Shown here: positions 24,060 to 35,038 of the stretch, one piece after another | Position numbering within the stretch: the first letter of the stretch is position 1 | How the letters are laid out: every line of letters begins with the position of its first letter | Source: Impatiens glandulifera | Lineage: Eukaryota > Streptophyta > Magnoliopsida > Ericales > Balsaminaceae | Length of the DNA: 64,000 nt | Direction of reading: 5' to 3' | Assembly (NCBI RefSeq): GCF_907164915.1 | Contig: NC_061870.1 | Location: 5,913,714 to 5,977,713 of the forward strand | Position numbers and translations under genes: made by a program | Notes under the pieces: generated by a model | Database searches by the model: none | Told to the model about the DNA's origin: nothing | What the model saw: only the letters and a program-made list of their open reading frames with translations

Positions 24060-24760
24060 TGTATCGGGTGTAGAAACACGGTTGAAAATAACATCTTTCC
24101 TCAGTCGGGCGTAAACCAACAACAAATTCCTCGGTCAGCAGTAAACAAAAACAACAATGGTTAATCTTCTTGTCACCCCTCGGCCAGGTGCACAACAACA
24201 ACGTCTTTTCTCGGTCGGATGCAATGTCGGTCAACATCAATCATCATCATCATTGGTCAATCTTCATGTCATCTCTCGATTGAGCAAACAACAAAATAAA
24301 CTTTTTTCTCAATCGGATGTAGCAACAACATCGATCAATCTTCATGTCATCCCTCGGTCGGGCGCACAATAGTACAACCTCTTTTCTTGTTCGGATTTAG
24401 TTTGGTTCAACAATAAGAAACAATGTATGGCTTCAATTCTCGGTTGCATCGACAGTCGGTTGTAGCATCATTAGTAGTAGAGGGCTTTAGCCACAGTCAG
24501 ATTCCGTGTCATCCCTCGGTTAGGGTCACATCAATAATATGGTTCTTCGATCGGGTACAACGCCAAATGGAAAGCAACAAAGAAAATCATCGGTCATAGC
24601 TAACTTTGCGGTCAAATGTAGTTACGGTAAAAAATCATTCAATCGTTCGGTCGCAAGCATTTTCGTTCCTCGGTTAGGCAGTAGGCAACATGTAGGAGCA
24701 TCGGTTCTTCGGTCGTAGCCATAGTCTGATTCCATGTTGTACGATGTTTATTTGGTCCTT
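24060..24760. repeat. Irregular repeat of TCGGTCGGGYGYA-type motifs
   Basis: CTCGGTCGGGCG-, CTCGGTCAGC-, CTTCATGTCATCCCTCGGTC- and CAACAACAAC-like pieces recur about every 40-70 bases. The array sits just before the 24886-25760 Tat terminal block, so it may be the U3 part of that LTR. Confidence 0.55.
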
Positions 24761-24885
24761 CGGCACATAACCTATTCTCTTCTCCTCTTTGGGCGATTAA
24801 AGGAAGAATAGAAGTCGTATACGTGATTATCTTTTCGACAGCCTTTTGTGTGCAACTTTGGTTTTCAGAAGGATGAAAATAAATG

Positions 24886-25760
24886 AAGTGTACCCTAAAT
24901 CTATGTTCATTTGTCCATTTGAAATGTCTCTTTTTTTAAGAAAAATTTGTGTCATCTGAAATTATTTAGTCTCATACCTTACCTATCCGCTCGAGTGCTT
25001 CGCCGATGGTAGGGACGCAATGAGGGACTTAAATGGTAGACGTAACTCATCTTGAAAAGATATTTTTTCTACAAAAGTTATTCTATAAAACCCCTTGCTT
25101 ACCTTCCTCTCAAATCTCACAAAAAGTAGATAAGAAGAGTATCCATATATGATGTTGTCCTATTTTTTGAGACGAGGAACCAAAGTGGAGTTCTATATCA
25201 TAGACTTTTGGGATTTACATGTACATGTTTTAGATTAGTACGCGGAAAAGCGTAATAATCTAATTGAATTTAAGTGTTGCTAGTTTTGTTTTCTTCAAAA
25301 AAAAACTAATGAAAAGAAAACATAGTATTCACGGATTAAGAGTCTAGTGCTTGGTTAGGCATTATGAAATGGTCAAAGCAGCTATGTCATATGCGTATAT
25401 CCTGGGGGATAGTTTCTACTCGAATATAGTTGGATAGTTGTTTGTGAAGGTTCGTTACACGTTGCATTATGACTTCATAATTCTTTTGCTTGAATATATC
25501 CTAACCTTGTGTCTAATCTAAGAGATTTACCTTATTATTTGCCTAAAGATGACTATAAAATTCAAGTAGATTTAGAAAATATTGATATTTAAACCATTTA
25601 GAATTATTTGAGTTTTCATTAACATGTATTGAGTCTAATCGGAGAATAATTATATGCTTAGTTCAATGGAGACATTAAACTTTCGATAATTTTTCTTGAA
25701 ACAAAAGACGATACAATGAAATGCCAAAATGCTCATCGGGCACATGTCAAAGTCATATGT
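24886..25760 (-). repeat. Terminal block (probable 3' LTR part) of Tat B
   Basis: Homologous over about 0.85 kb to 14040-14900, in the same orientation, from AAGTGTACCCTAAATCTATG to GGGCACATGTCAAAGTC. It is joined directly to the start of RNase H at about 25765, so the rest of RNase H and the integrase of Tat B have been deleted. Confidence 0.6.
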
Positions 25761-25769
25761 TTACTTACA

Positions 25770-26745
25770 TAATAGATTATCACTTCCATTTTATTCTCAT
25801 TCTCTTGATCTAGTAAGCTCACATTTTAGTTTCATTCATTGTTAGGTATAAAATCAAGGTACACCCGACCTCAAAGGTATTAGGATTGGAGGAGTTTTGA
25901 GATAATTCTTAATCCTTTTGAAATCATGTGGACGAGCATTGTCCCAAACAAAATTTTTATATTTTTTAAACAATTTGAACAATAGATCACATGTCATCCT
26001 CACCTTGTTGATGAACCAACATATGTATTAAATTTTATCATGAATTCCCCTTACCTCCTTCTAGCTTCGGAGGACTATCATTGCCATAATCATTACAATT
26101 TTACTCGGATTGACTTCAATAGCTTACTATGTAATCTAAATCCCCAACATCTTCCTTGTGGTCAAACCGAACGGGCATTTCTTAAGATTTAAACATAGTT
26201 CAAACTTTCTAATTTGTTGTAAGAACTTATTGAAATTTTGAATATTGCCTACCATATCTCGAGATTTAACTATCATATCGTCGATGTAGACCTCCACAAC
26301 TTTGTGTATGATATCGTGTGAAATCATAGTTGTTACTCATTAATATATAACACTCGTATTCTTTTGGTCGAATAGCGTGACTCGATAATAGAAACTATCC
26401 ATCTTAATGACATACATCATCTTTTCTTTGTCTTGTAAGGCCTTCAATACTTGATTTTATCCGGTGAAGTCTCCCATTAATGAAATTAATTGATTTTCCA
26501 CTGTGTGATCAAAAAGTACATCTATGTGAAGAAGAGAATATTTTGGACTAGCTTTATTTAGATTATCGTAGTCAACACATACTCAAACTTTACCATCCTT
26601 CTTTATGAATGGAACCACGTTGGCCACCCATTCAGGATAGTCCACAACCACGAAGAACCGATCAACAAATTGTTTATTCACCTCCTCCTTGATCTCCTTA
26701 GTCACGTCAGTCCATATTCAAAAAAGCTTTTACTAAACCAGTTTC
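25770..26745 (-). pseudogene. Tat B reverse transcriptase and start of RNase H
   Basis: Minus strand: WVANVV-like and VCVDYDNLNKA-like RT motifs around 26640-26560, then VYIDDMIVKSRD (YIDD polymerase box, 26268-26300) with FNKFLQQIRKFELCLNLKKC. A connection region follows, and TPPILIPLRSGVP (RNase H start) lies near 25870. Stops and frameshifts are frequent. After a few more RNase H codons the sequence jumps to the terminal block, marking an internal deletion. Confidence 0.82.
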
Positions 26746-26819
26746 ACGTCCGTATATGATGTTGGATGATCTGTGGATCAAATCTAGACATTTCTGTATA
26801 CGACCACGCGAAAATGTCT

Positions 26820-27645
26820 CTATTTAGTTTTAGAAATTCGATGAAGCATTCGCAATTTTTTCATTAAGGCTTTGACCAATTAAAATAATTTGTGTGTAGT
26901 CTATAGTGTTTAGATTTAATTCAATTGTTTTTCAATTATCGAGAAAGATTCATCATTTTTTTAAAGTAATGCTTCATTTCGAATGACAATTCTGAAATAA
27001 ATGTATCATCTATAAGCACATAATCAAAAATCTCTTCATTAATTAAAACATTATTTAAAATTACATCACATGAATGAGAATAAACGTCAATAGTGCAAGA
27101 ATTATTAAAAGAGGAAAATATATTTCTCGGTGCAACGCTTAGAAACAATCTCTTCTACAACTAGGTTGCATTTATTATAGTTTATACTCTTCATGACACA
27201 TAATGACTTTTTCGTAAGTTAAAGATCTTCATCATCGTCGTCATCAACATATTTGAGATTCGTGTGGATCAACTTATCAAGTTAGGCCTCATCACATAGT
27301 TTCCCGACTAGCCTTGCTCAATCTCAATTTCCAAATTCTACTCCCACTTTGTGCTCGCGGAAGAGTCTATAGATTCCTTCTAAAGTGTCTTGGCAATCCT
27401 CTGAACCTCTAGTCATATAAAAAGGAAGGTTAGGGTTAGTAGCGCAATCGAAAATTTTCCAAACTAGGTAACCTATATTTTGAGTGAAAGAAAGGCTTAA
27501 GGAAGTTAAAGTAAGGAAGGTTTTCCCCTCTCTTACGAATTGCATGTTTAGAGTTGGTGGAATAAAGATGTGGGTGTCAAGAATTTTACCTCTAATTTTT
27601 GCTTTAGACGTAGTCGACTTGTACCACAACCTTGTACTCTTCACA
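26820..27645 (-). pseudogene. Tat B region upstream of RT
   Basis: The part at 26820-27050 is related to the duplicated spacer at 13155-13874. The minus ORF at 27644-27324 (106 codons, with FVREGKTFLTLTSLSLSFTQ and GIYRLFREHKVGVEFGN) occupies the protease-RT linker of Tat elements. I recognise it by position and not by a diagnostic motif. It is cut by the solo LTR at 27651. Confidence 0.5.
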
Positions 27646-27650
27646 TTACA

Positions 27651-29199
27651 TGTTAAGTTAAAGTATTAAGTATAAGTGTATAAATAAAAACTGAGTTGTG
27701 TTAAATTAACTCTGTGTAGATCGAAGAAAAAATGAAAAGGAAAGCTTTCCGGTAGTTGATCAAATTCGGTATTTGATCAACTTCGATTTCTACATAAGGC
27801 GCTTCCGGTTTTATGATCAATTAGGTATTTATCCAAATCGGTATTATGCAAATGAGCGCGCCTGGTATTTAATCAAGATCGGTTTTCATATCGAGATTGG
27901 TTTTCATCCACATCAGTATTATGCAAAGGAGCGTGTCTGGTATTTAATTGAGATTGGTTTTCATTTTGAGATCGGTTTTCATCCATATCGGTATTATGTG
28001 AAGGAGCGCATCCGATATTTAATCGAGATCGGTTTTCATATCGTGATCGGTTTTTATCCACATCGGTGTTATGTGAAGGAGCGCGTCCGGTATTTAATCG
28101 AGATCAGTTTTTATATCAAGTTCGATTTTCATCCACATAAGTATTATGCAAAGGAGCACGTCTCTAGTTTAATAAATGTTCGGTATTTAAGAAGCGCTTT
28201 TGGTTTTCATATGACTTCGGTTTTATATAAGCGTTTGGTATTTTATCAGTTCGGTATTATATCAGGACGCTTCCGGTATCTTACTAACTTGACTTTATGA
28301 AGCGTCTCCAGTACTTGGTCAAATTTAGTATTTGATCAAGCATCCTTTATTAGCAGTCTGACACAGCACTAGAGCTTGACCTATAGAAGATTGCCACGTA
28401 TCAAGATAATTCAAATCCCATGCATTGTACGTTCCTAGTACACCACATCCCATTAATGAATATTTGGTGCATTATCATCCAGTACAGACACAATCAAAAG
28501 AGCATATTCTCTGATGTACTAATTTGGAACTCATCCAATCAAATTAGGACAGGGGTCCTCTATAGTAAATGTGACCGTTGCCTTTTGCCTATTTAAGGAG
28601 AAGTTGGAGGACAATTTGTAGCACGTTACCGCAACCTTGCCTTAACGAATTTGAATAGCTTTTTCACGAGTCTCAAACTTTTTTGCATTCTCAAGCGCTC
28701 AAGTTCTAAAGAGTTCTTCAAGTTTTTAGATTGTTAAAATTGTATTACATACTGTTCATTCTGTGTGAGTTTTCAGTATTGTAAGTTGACAGAATCTGTT
28801 TTTGTCAACAAAGTGGTGTGTACTAGGAGTTCGGAAACAAGCAATGTCTAAGTCCTGGTTGTCCGATTGGGTTTGTGTAAGCGTTGTACTTAAACCAAAT
28901 CTTCTAGTGAATATCCTTCACAAGGTTGAGAAGAAGGGGTGATGTAAGAGATTTTACTCCGAACATCCATAAAATCTCTTGTGTCTTGTATTCTTTACTT
29001 TCAACATTACCCTACTCATGTACGTGCTGCTTCAAGTCCAAACAAACACTTATGCACTTGAAATCCTTTCAAAAGTTTGTGACGACTTGTGAAGAATAAA
29101 AACGGATATTAACTTTTAATAGAGTTAATATCAAATCGAAGTGTATAAGCGATCAACACAGTCAGACTCTCGTCTCTATCGTTGTACCTGATCCTAACA
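27651..29199 (+). mobile_element. SIRE-type solo LTR, 1549 bp, inserted in Tat B
   Basis: Starts TGTTAAGTTAAAG and ends GATCCTAACA. The flanking five bases are identical, TTACA at 27646-27650 and at 29200-29204. The shared SIRE-type core (AAGGGGTGATGTAAGAG, CTCCGAACATCCATAAAATC) is at 28931-28976, preceded by GTAAGTTGACAGAAT-like and CTATTTAAGGAG segments. U3 contains the 75-bp array. It interrupts the Tat B sequence between the protease and RT regions. Confidence 0.93.
27770..28320 (+). repeat. 75-bp tandem array in the U3 of the solo LTR
   Basis: GAGCGCG-type markers lie at 27856, 27931, 28006 and 28081, an exact 75-bp spacing. Each unit contains ATCGGTTTTCATCCACATCG and TATTATGTGAAGGAGCG. 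Diverged partial units flank the block. As 75 is a multiple of three, an open frame of 175 codons (27773-28300) runs through the array as a 25-residue repeat; I regard this as a by-product. Confidence 0.92.
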
Positions 29200-31140
29200 T
29201 TACATATTATTTACACCAGACCTAAAATACTTGTACCACAAGAACCTAATCATATATTAGGGAATTAATCCATTCTCTACATCATCTTAACTGTCGGGAA
29301 GCTAAATTGACCAAAGAGTGGTATTTTATACGGATGTTTACGTGCTGAGGAGAAGAAATTGATAATAAAATCATTTAATTGTATGTCTTGGTTAGTCATG
29401 TGAGAGGTACCAACACCACCCATTGAATATGCCTTACCATTAAATGTGAATATTTTACCATTAGAAATAACCACACATTTTGATTCATCAAAGAAGCAAC
29501 CGCCCTTACCTAATACAACCACAGCACCCCCAAAATAACATCATACAAAGGTTTCATATCAATGTCAAGGAAATCGATATTGAAAGACATCCCCGTCACC
29601 TTAATAGACACCTTGAAATTTCTAATTATATCATTGTGCAAGATATCAAATCCACGCACATAGAGTTCCGATAGGAGCACCTACAGAATCTTTCGGAACC
29701 CCAATCTTTTCAAGTGTCTACCATGGACAAATATTTAGAGCCAGTCGTTTGTCAACAAGAGCTATGAAAATATTTTTTTCCTCCATGCTCATTGAATTGT
29801 ATAATTCCCTTGCATGGCATGGCATGGCATGGCATGGACCGTCCCGTAAGACGGTAAATTCACATCGTTGAATGAAACACTATGTTCAAGCATGGCCGTG
29901 CAAATCATACCTATTAGTTCATTGGGTGATGTGTTCACTGAAATGTTGGCCTTAATGAGCTCATTCATAACAACTTGACAATGATGTATGGAGTTCATCA
30001 ACAATTCCTATACTGACACACTTGCATTGTTTTTTTTCAAATATGCGAGCAACTTTTCCTTGACATTTAGTGTACGGAGTGCTCAACCCTTTTCTATGTA
30101 CACTTCTTAACTTTCAGATATTTATCTAGGGGCATCATCTTTATGAACACGAGCTGGTAGTTTATCCCCTTTTAATTGGTGTTCACATCTACTTCGAACA
30201 ATGTTCATTATATTTTTCTCCCGATACACTCACTCACTTATTGGCATCTTCATTCAAGATCCATTAGTATTTTGCATAAATGATCTTACATTTCTTTTCA
30301 ATTTCTCCTGTAGATCATTTATTTGAGTTCCACCACCAATCGTGTAAATCATTTATTTGATTTCCACCACCAATCGTCTACAAATGTGGGACTATCCTGT
30401 ACCGGCTCGTCGTTGTCGTCGTCGCTCTAGAAACTCATGGAAGTTATCATTATCTCTCCATTAGTAATTAGAGTCGACTTATCCTCCCTATCTATTGGAA
30501 TTTTTCCCCCTCAATAAGGTTTATAGTGTGTATTGACAACCGATTTACCTTAACCTTCACGACCATGATGAACTTTTCATCAATGAAGTACTGGACCATA
30601 TTTTCGAAAGACAAAAGATTGTCACGTGTCATTTAACTTGGTGGTATTAACATCAATCAATCGAAAATCTCCCCACCGTAGGTTTTCCCGGATATAGTGT
30701 CAAGACCTAGATTAGATTTTTTATCTTAGAACTTCAAGGGTTTTTTAAAAAGACATGCCCAAGTTATCAAACATTCTAGGAGTCTTAAAAACATAAGGGG
30801 TAACAACTTTCATTGGCAGTGTTTGAGTTGGCTCGTATATAATGGATGGTACTTGTGGCCCTCTATTCATTATAAATATCACTACCTTCCACCGTATGTG
30901 ATGTAATTTACATATGTTTTTTTTCTTGGGATTATAATGGGGATTGTTCTAATAAGGAGGTTTTCCTTCATCAACCTGCTTTTTTATATTGTCGTCGTAC
31001 TCCATTCCAACTCCAATAAGGTTTTCAAGGATGAAGTACTTATTGACTAATATATATTTTTTGTATTGGACATTTATACTAGTGTAAATCATGTCTACTT
31101 GCACTTGTTCATTTGGTAATCAATCGATTTTAAAGCTACG
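29200..31140 (-). pseudogene. Tat B Gag C-terminus, linker and retropepsin region
   Basis: Minus strand. At 31100-30870 lie GVGMEYDDNIKKQVDEGKPP and NNPHYNPKKKTYVN, typical of the Tat Gag end and linker. At 29930-29850 lies SVNTSPNELIGMI with NDVNLPSYGTVHAMP. At 29680-29540 are VTGMSFNIDFLDIDMKPLYD and VILGVLW, then SKCVVISNGKIFTFNGKAYS at 29480-29420: the retropepsin domain that matures Gag-Pol. The frame is broken repeatedly, and a pentanucleotide expansion sits inside it. It abuts the chromovirus fragment on one side and the solo LTR on the other. Confidence 0.7.
29812..29837. repeat. (CATGG)n pentanucleotide microsatellite
   Basis: GCATGGCATGGCATGGCATG and onward gives five tandem copies within the decayed Tat B protease region. 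It shifts and dilutes the old reading frame. Confidence 0.9.
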
Positions 31141-31149
31141 TCATTACAC

Positions 31150-31480
31150 CACCCCTTCCTTAACTATACGCCCTTTCAGATCTACCTCTTTCTTCATCTT
31201 CTTGATGACTTTCTCTAAAGATGCCCGAGCACGATCTGCTTCCCATTCTATAGATTTGGCGAGAGTGAATGCAGACTGACTTTGGACAACGTAACTTGTG
31301 GCGGATATGATGGTTTCCTGGTACCTCTATCCTTGAGCCCCTCGAATTCCTTCCCGCACGCACTCTGACTCCCTAGGATACTTCCCTTTTCTCCTTTGAA
31401 TCGTCCCCATCATCCTTCCTAGAAAAGTGACAAATGTCCTTTTACCACGTTTGTGACCTTAGCTGAATCTCATCACCAAG
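31150..31480 (-). pseudogene. Chromovirus integrase C-terminal remnant fused to protease tail
   Basis: On the minus strand AFTLAKSIEWEADRARASLE and KVIKKMKKEVDLKGR (31290-31160) match the region just after the integrase core of chromoviruses, where a DLARSYLEKAAKKMKKWAD-like stretch is found. Directly upstream, at 31370-31480, lies sequence that follows the protease domain. RT, RNase H and the integrase core that should separate these are missing, so several kilobases have been deleted. Confidence 0.65.
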
Positions 31481-33150
31481 AACATGTCCATTCCCTCTAA
31501 TTCTCTCATTGTTGATATCATGCTAATATTTCGTAATCCAAAATGATTAGTGAATCGGAATAAGGTATTATACAAGCACGTACATAATCAAGCCATTATA
31601 GTCCCAACACTACATAGTAGTCTTCCATATAGACTAAGTAACTGAGACTATCCCATTCTAGTCTTTGATCCTGGTGTGCATTTTCTTAGCCTCCCCAACC
31701 ATCGACTTGGCTACATTAAAGGACATGATTGTCCCTCTCATTGGGTTGATGCACATACCCAATGTCTTAGCTACTCCCTCACACATGAAGTTATGAGTAG
31801 CCCCTATATCCACTTGTGCCTTGATGCGCCTTCCCCTGATCAATGATTCCACGAACATCGAGCCCATTTTTGTTCCCTTGATTGGCTCTGCAACACTTGT
31901 CTTCACAGCATTCAATAGTCTTAAGGATGCCACTCGATTCCCTTCCTCTTCCTCGGAGGAGTTTGTTCACTAAAGCGCTTCAAACTTTTCCCCTTTGAAT
32001 GGGCACATAAACTTTATGTGATAGTGAGCACCACAAATATAAAAAACTCTTGGCTTACCCGATTCGTTGTCATACCCCCTTGAGTTGTTGTGTGCATTCC
32101 CCTTCTTAGGTGGGCGGTCACCCCCACCTTTCTCCTTGTCATGTGGGCAGTCTCTCCCACCATTCTCCTCATCACCTCGTATGAGCTTTGGCCTATCCAT
32201 AGAAACCTTGAGCTCTATCAGCCTCTCCGCAACTGTAATTGCCTCGACTATGTTCTACACCTTGGCCTTTTGCAGCTCTAACTGTGCCCAGGTCTCTAGG
32301 TCATTGACAAACGCGAACAAAGCCTCATGTTCTGTTAGACTAGGTAACTCGAGCATCAAATCATGGAACTCCCTCACATACTCCTTGATGGTCCTATTGT
32401 GCACAAGTTGACTTAACCTCTTCCTAGCCTTAAACTCAACGTTCTATGGGAAGAATTGGTGCTTAAACTTGGTCTTAAAGTCTCCCCACGTCCTTATTTG
32501 CAACGTGCCTCATTCAATATATGTTTCCCGCCTCCTTCACCACAATAGTGCCATCTCTTACAGGAAGAAATGTATTTTTTCCATCTTGGTACGATCATCA
32601 AGAATGCTTGATGCCCGTAACTACCTTTCAATGTTCCAAAGGAAGTCCTCCACTTCCCTTGTACTCCTCGAGCCTATGAACAGAGTTGGCTTGGGAACAA
32701 CCATCCAACGAGGTGTCGCACCTCGAAGTTCCCCTCCATTCCACCCAATTTGACCCTCTATCGCGTCGATCCTTCCCATCATCTCCCTTCGGAGAGCATC
32801 GATCCTCACATAGACTTCTCCTTGTATTGTCTCGAGCATATCATTAACCTCCCCATGAATCGATCATAGCACTTCGTCCTAAATGCTACAGTTCGCATTG
32901 TTAATGATCCTCATGACCTCGTTCTCCAACTTTTCATCAGCCTCATCCAACATCGTCACCCTATCGGCCACCGGACTAAACCCTTCGAGAGCCTTATCAT
33001 GCTCTCACATGCCTTCCTCAAGTCGGGTCACCCGCACTTCCATGTTGATTCTCATCATGACGACTTGTCCCTCTCAGACCTTTTGTCCTTCTATTCGTAG
33101 GTCGAAACCTTTGTGAATTTGGAATCTGAATCCATCCATTCTTATCACGA
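31481..33150 (-). pseudogene. Chromovirus gag and aspartic protease (Ty3/gypsy)
   Basis: Minus strand from an ATG near 33139. There is a coiled-coil-like N-terminal part (MLDEADEKLENEVMRIINNA), then GEVYVRIDALRREMMGRIDA, and the Gag core with VVPKPTLFIGSRSTREVEDF, FKARKRLSQLVHNRTIKEYV and EFHDLMLELPSLTEHEALFA. A zinc-knuckle relic follows (YICGAHYHIKFMCP, first Cys lost), then the retropepsin (AQVDIGATHNFMCEGVAKTL, active site DIGA where DTGA/DSGA is usual) and VLGL-containing sequence to about 31560. Only a handful of stops and one or two frameshifts interrupt it. Gag packages element RNA and the protease matures it. Confidence 0.82.
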
Positions 33151-33197
33151 TTTTCTTTTAAACGCAGAAGCACAAACGTGGATACGATACCACTTTC

Positions 33198-33209
33198 GAT
33201 CTAATATCA
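33198..33209 (-). other. Primer-binding site of the chromovirus
   Basis: On the minus strand TGATATTAGATC matches TGGTATCAGAGC (initiator tRNA-Met) at 9 of 12 bases and lies two bases inside the LTR end. A second, similar TGGTATCGTATC lies about 20 bases further in at 33180-33191, so which one was used is open. Confidence 0.55.
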
Positions 33210-33211
33210 CT

Positions 33212-33772
33212 TGTCACGGGCTGAAACATGGTCACCAAATATTTCTTTGTCCCGTGCGGTACTAGTCTAGATTGCCACAATATTAGCTAGTCAGCCTTTT
33301 TAAAGATGCAAAAAGATGGGACACTTTGAGAGAGAAAGATCTTGAAGAATATCTTGTTTATTGCTTAATGCTTTACAAGTGAGAGGTACAAGGTTATGAG
33401 GTTCTTGGTTTATGGCCAAGATTTGTTCATATACAAGTGTATGGATCATTTTAGATCCTCCTCAACCTATGGTTTTATGGACTCTTCTATAACCTAACCT
33501 AGACCCAAGAATTCTTAAAGACTTCTAAAAAATTCTACATACTACCTACTCTTGAGAACTCTAAGACAATTATAGAGAGTTCTCATATCTATATATTTTA
33601 GGAACTTTTAATAAATTCTAGACAGTTCCATGACCTTACATAAAACTAGGAACTTGTAGAGAATTCTAGAGAATTCCATAACCTACCTGGAACATGGAAC
33701 TCTTAGATAATTCTAAAGAGTTCCACAAAATGGAAAATACTACACAAACCTAGAGAATTCTAGAACATTACA
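33212..33772 (-). repeat. 5' LTR of the chromovirus, 561 bp
   Basis: Minus strand from TGTAATGTTCTAGAATTC (33772) to CAGCCCGTGACA (33212), with TG...CA ends and the PBS directly inside. The U3 part (33480-33770) carries repeated TTCTAGA-type imperfect dyads, listed as a finding. Gag of Tat B resumes on the far side, so the element was inserted into Tat B gag. No 3' LTR is seen. Confidence 0.7.
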
Positions 33773-33799
33773 AGATATGCACCTTGTGGGAAGGACATA

Positions 33800-34060
33800 T
33801 TCACCCCATTAGAATGGGTCGTGGCATTATGGACTCCTTAACCAACCAGACAACCAAGTTAGGCGATGTTCTAGAGTAAGTACCATTTGAGAGATACATC
33901 CTTAGGATACCATGTGAACAACTACAACACTATGGGATCCCCTACCTCTAAAGGCATGAGATTGACCAAGTACATTTTCATATAAGAAGTTGGGTATTTC
34001 TCCATGACGTAAGATCGTGTAGTTTCAACCGATGAATGATGACAACCCTTTTTGCTACTA
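33800..34060 (-). pseudogene. Tat B Gag core remnant
   Basis: Minus strand: YPTSYMKMYLVNLMPLEVGD followed by a LFTWYPKDVSLKWYLL-like stretch matches the retrotransposon gag domain of Tat elements (HLRLYVRAM, LFPRSLTGAALKWF pattern). It lies upstream of the chromovirus LTR and continues the Tat B element after that insertion. Stops interrupt it. Confidence 0.65.
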
Positions 34061-35038
34061 TGAATGTCTCTTTATCGACGAACTCATACCATATGATTCT
34101 ATTTTAACTATCTTTGGATTAAGACTATGCGGACGTGTGGAGTACTGAGGTTTAGGTTTTGAATGAGGGTTAGTGGGTGGGTTAAAGTTTCCCTACTATT
34201 GATATCCGTGGGTCGCGAGTTCGCCTGATCATGAAGGGCCATATGATTTATGTGATCCATCAAAGTAGTCATCTTCTTGTTGGATCTTGCAAACCTTGGA
34301 TCTTGCAAACCTCAGTTCTGGTTGCCATCTCTAGAATCGGGTCTTCTTCTTTGACTCTCCTTACATCCAGCTGCCCGACAACTACTAACAACTGGAGTGG
34401 ATTTAAATTTTTGCTCTTCATCAAACATCTTTCGAATGAATCGACTAGTAGTTGGATCACGTAATGTTCCCATGAAGAATTTTGATTTTGCAAGACGATC
34501 GAGAGAGATAATTTTAAGAAAAAAATATGAAAGGGACAACACGTGTAACATGTATACACTTATATGTTAGGCATTAAAAATTAAAGTGGAGATTGTCACT
34601 CTAACGGGCACCAAGGATAAAGTGATTAACGTCCATTTTTTAGTGTAACCAGCCGCCGAATCACAAAACTGTGTTTGAATACGTTATATATGTTTCTAAA
34701 TTTTTGAGAAAAATTATGTGACGACTCTGCAAACCCAAAGCTACACATAATCAAATCTCCCAACTTATAATTTTGAAAATAAAAAATAATAAAACAAATA
34801 TTTTCCTTATTGAGACAAAAATAAATTCAGACTTTACACTTACCAACTCTTCAAAGGAGTAAGTTATGCCAAAAGTGACTAGGGCCGGAGCCACATAAAT
34901 CTAGAGGGAGCTAGGGCTTCAGGAATAACGAACAATGGACTTCATGATCAGAGTATGAGTAAATTGAGTCGGATATACATCGACAACGGGAATAAGTTTT
35001 GTGTTGATTTTATTTATTTAATTGGATAATGGCGACGA
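34061..35038 (-). other. Tat B 5' leader and unassigned sequence
   Basis: The minus strand holds overlapping short ORFs (34269-34559) of the Gag N-terminal region without a clear domain. A GCAGAGTCGTCACATAATTT segment follows near 34710-34730, which belongs to the leader of Tat elements. No PBS or LTR boundary could be fixed. Confidence 0.4.

Larger units (their letters stand above)
22331..24880. other. Repeat-derived intergenic region
   Basis: No gene recognised. A CATAGAGTCGTCACCTAATT segment near 23578 resembles a motif in the leader of Tat gypsy elements (a related minus-strand copy lies near 34710), so part of this is gypsy-derived. The 147-codon minus ORF at 23797-24240 lies in this sequence and has no recognisable domain. 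Two diverged tandem arrays are listed separately. Confidence 0.45.

Noticed and set aside
23797..24240. 147-codon minus-strand gene
   Set aside because: It lies across the CTCGGTCGGG-type repeat zone and probable gypsy LTR, and its product is Phe/Tyr-rich at the end with no domain.
27773..28300. 175-codon protein-coding gene
   Set aside because: The frame exists only because a 75-bp LTR repeat is a multiple of three. No start context, domain or conservation supports it.
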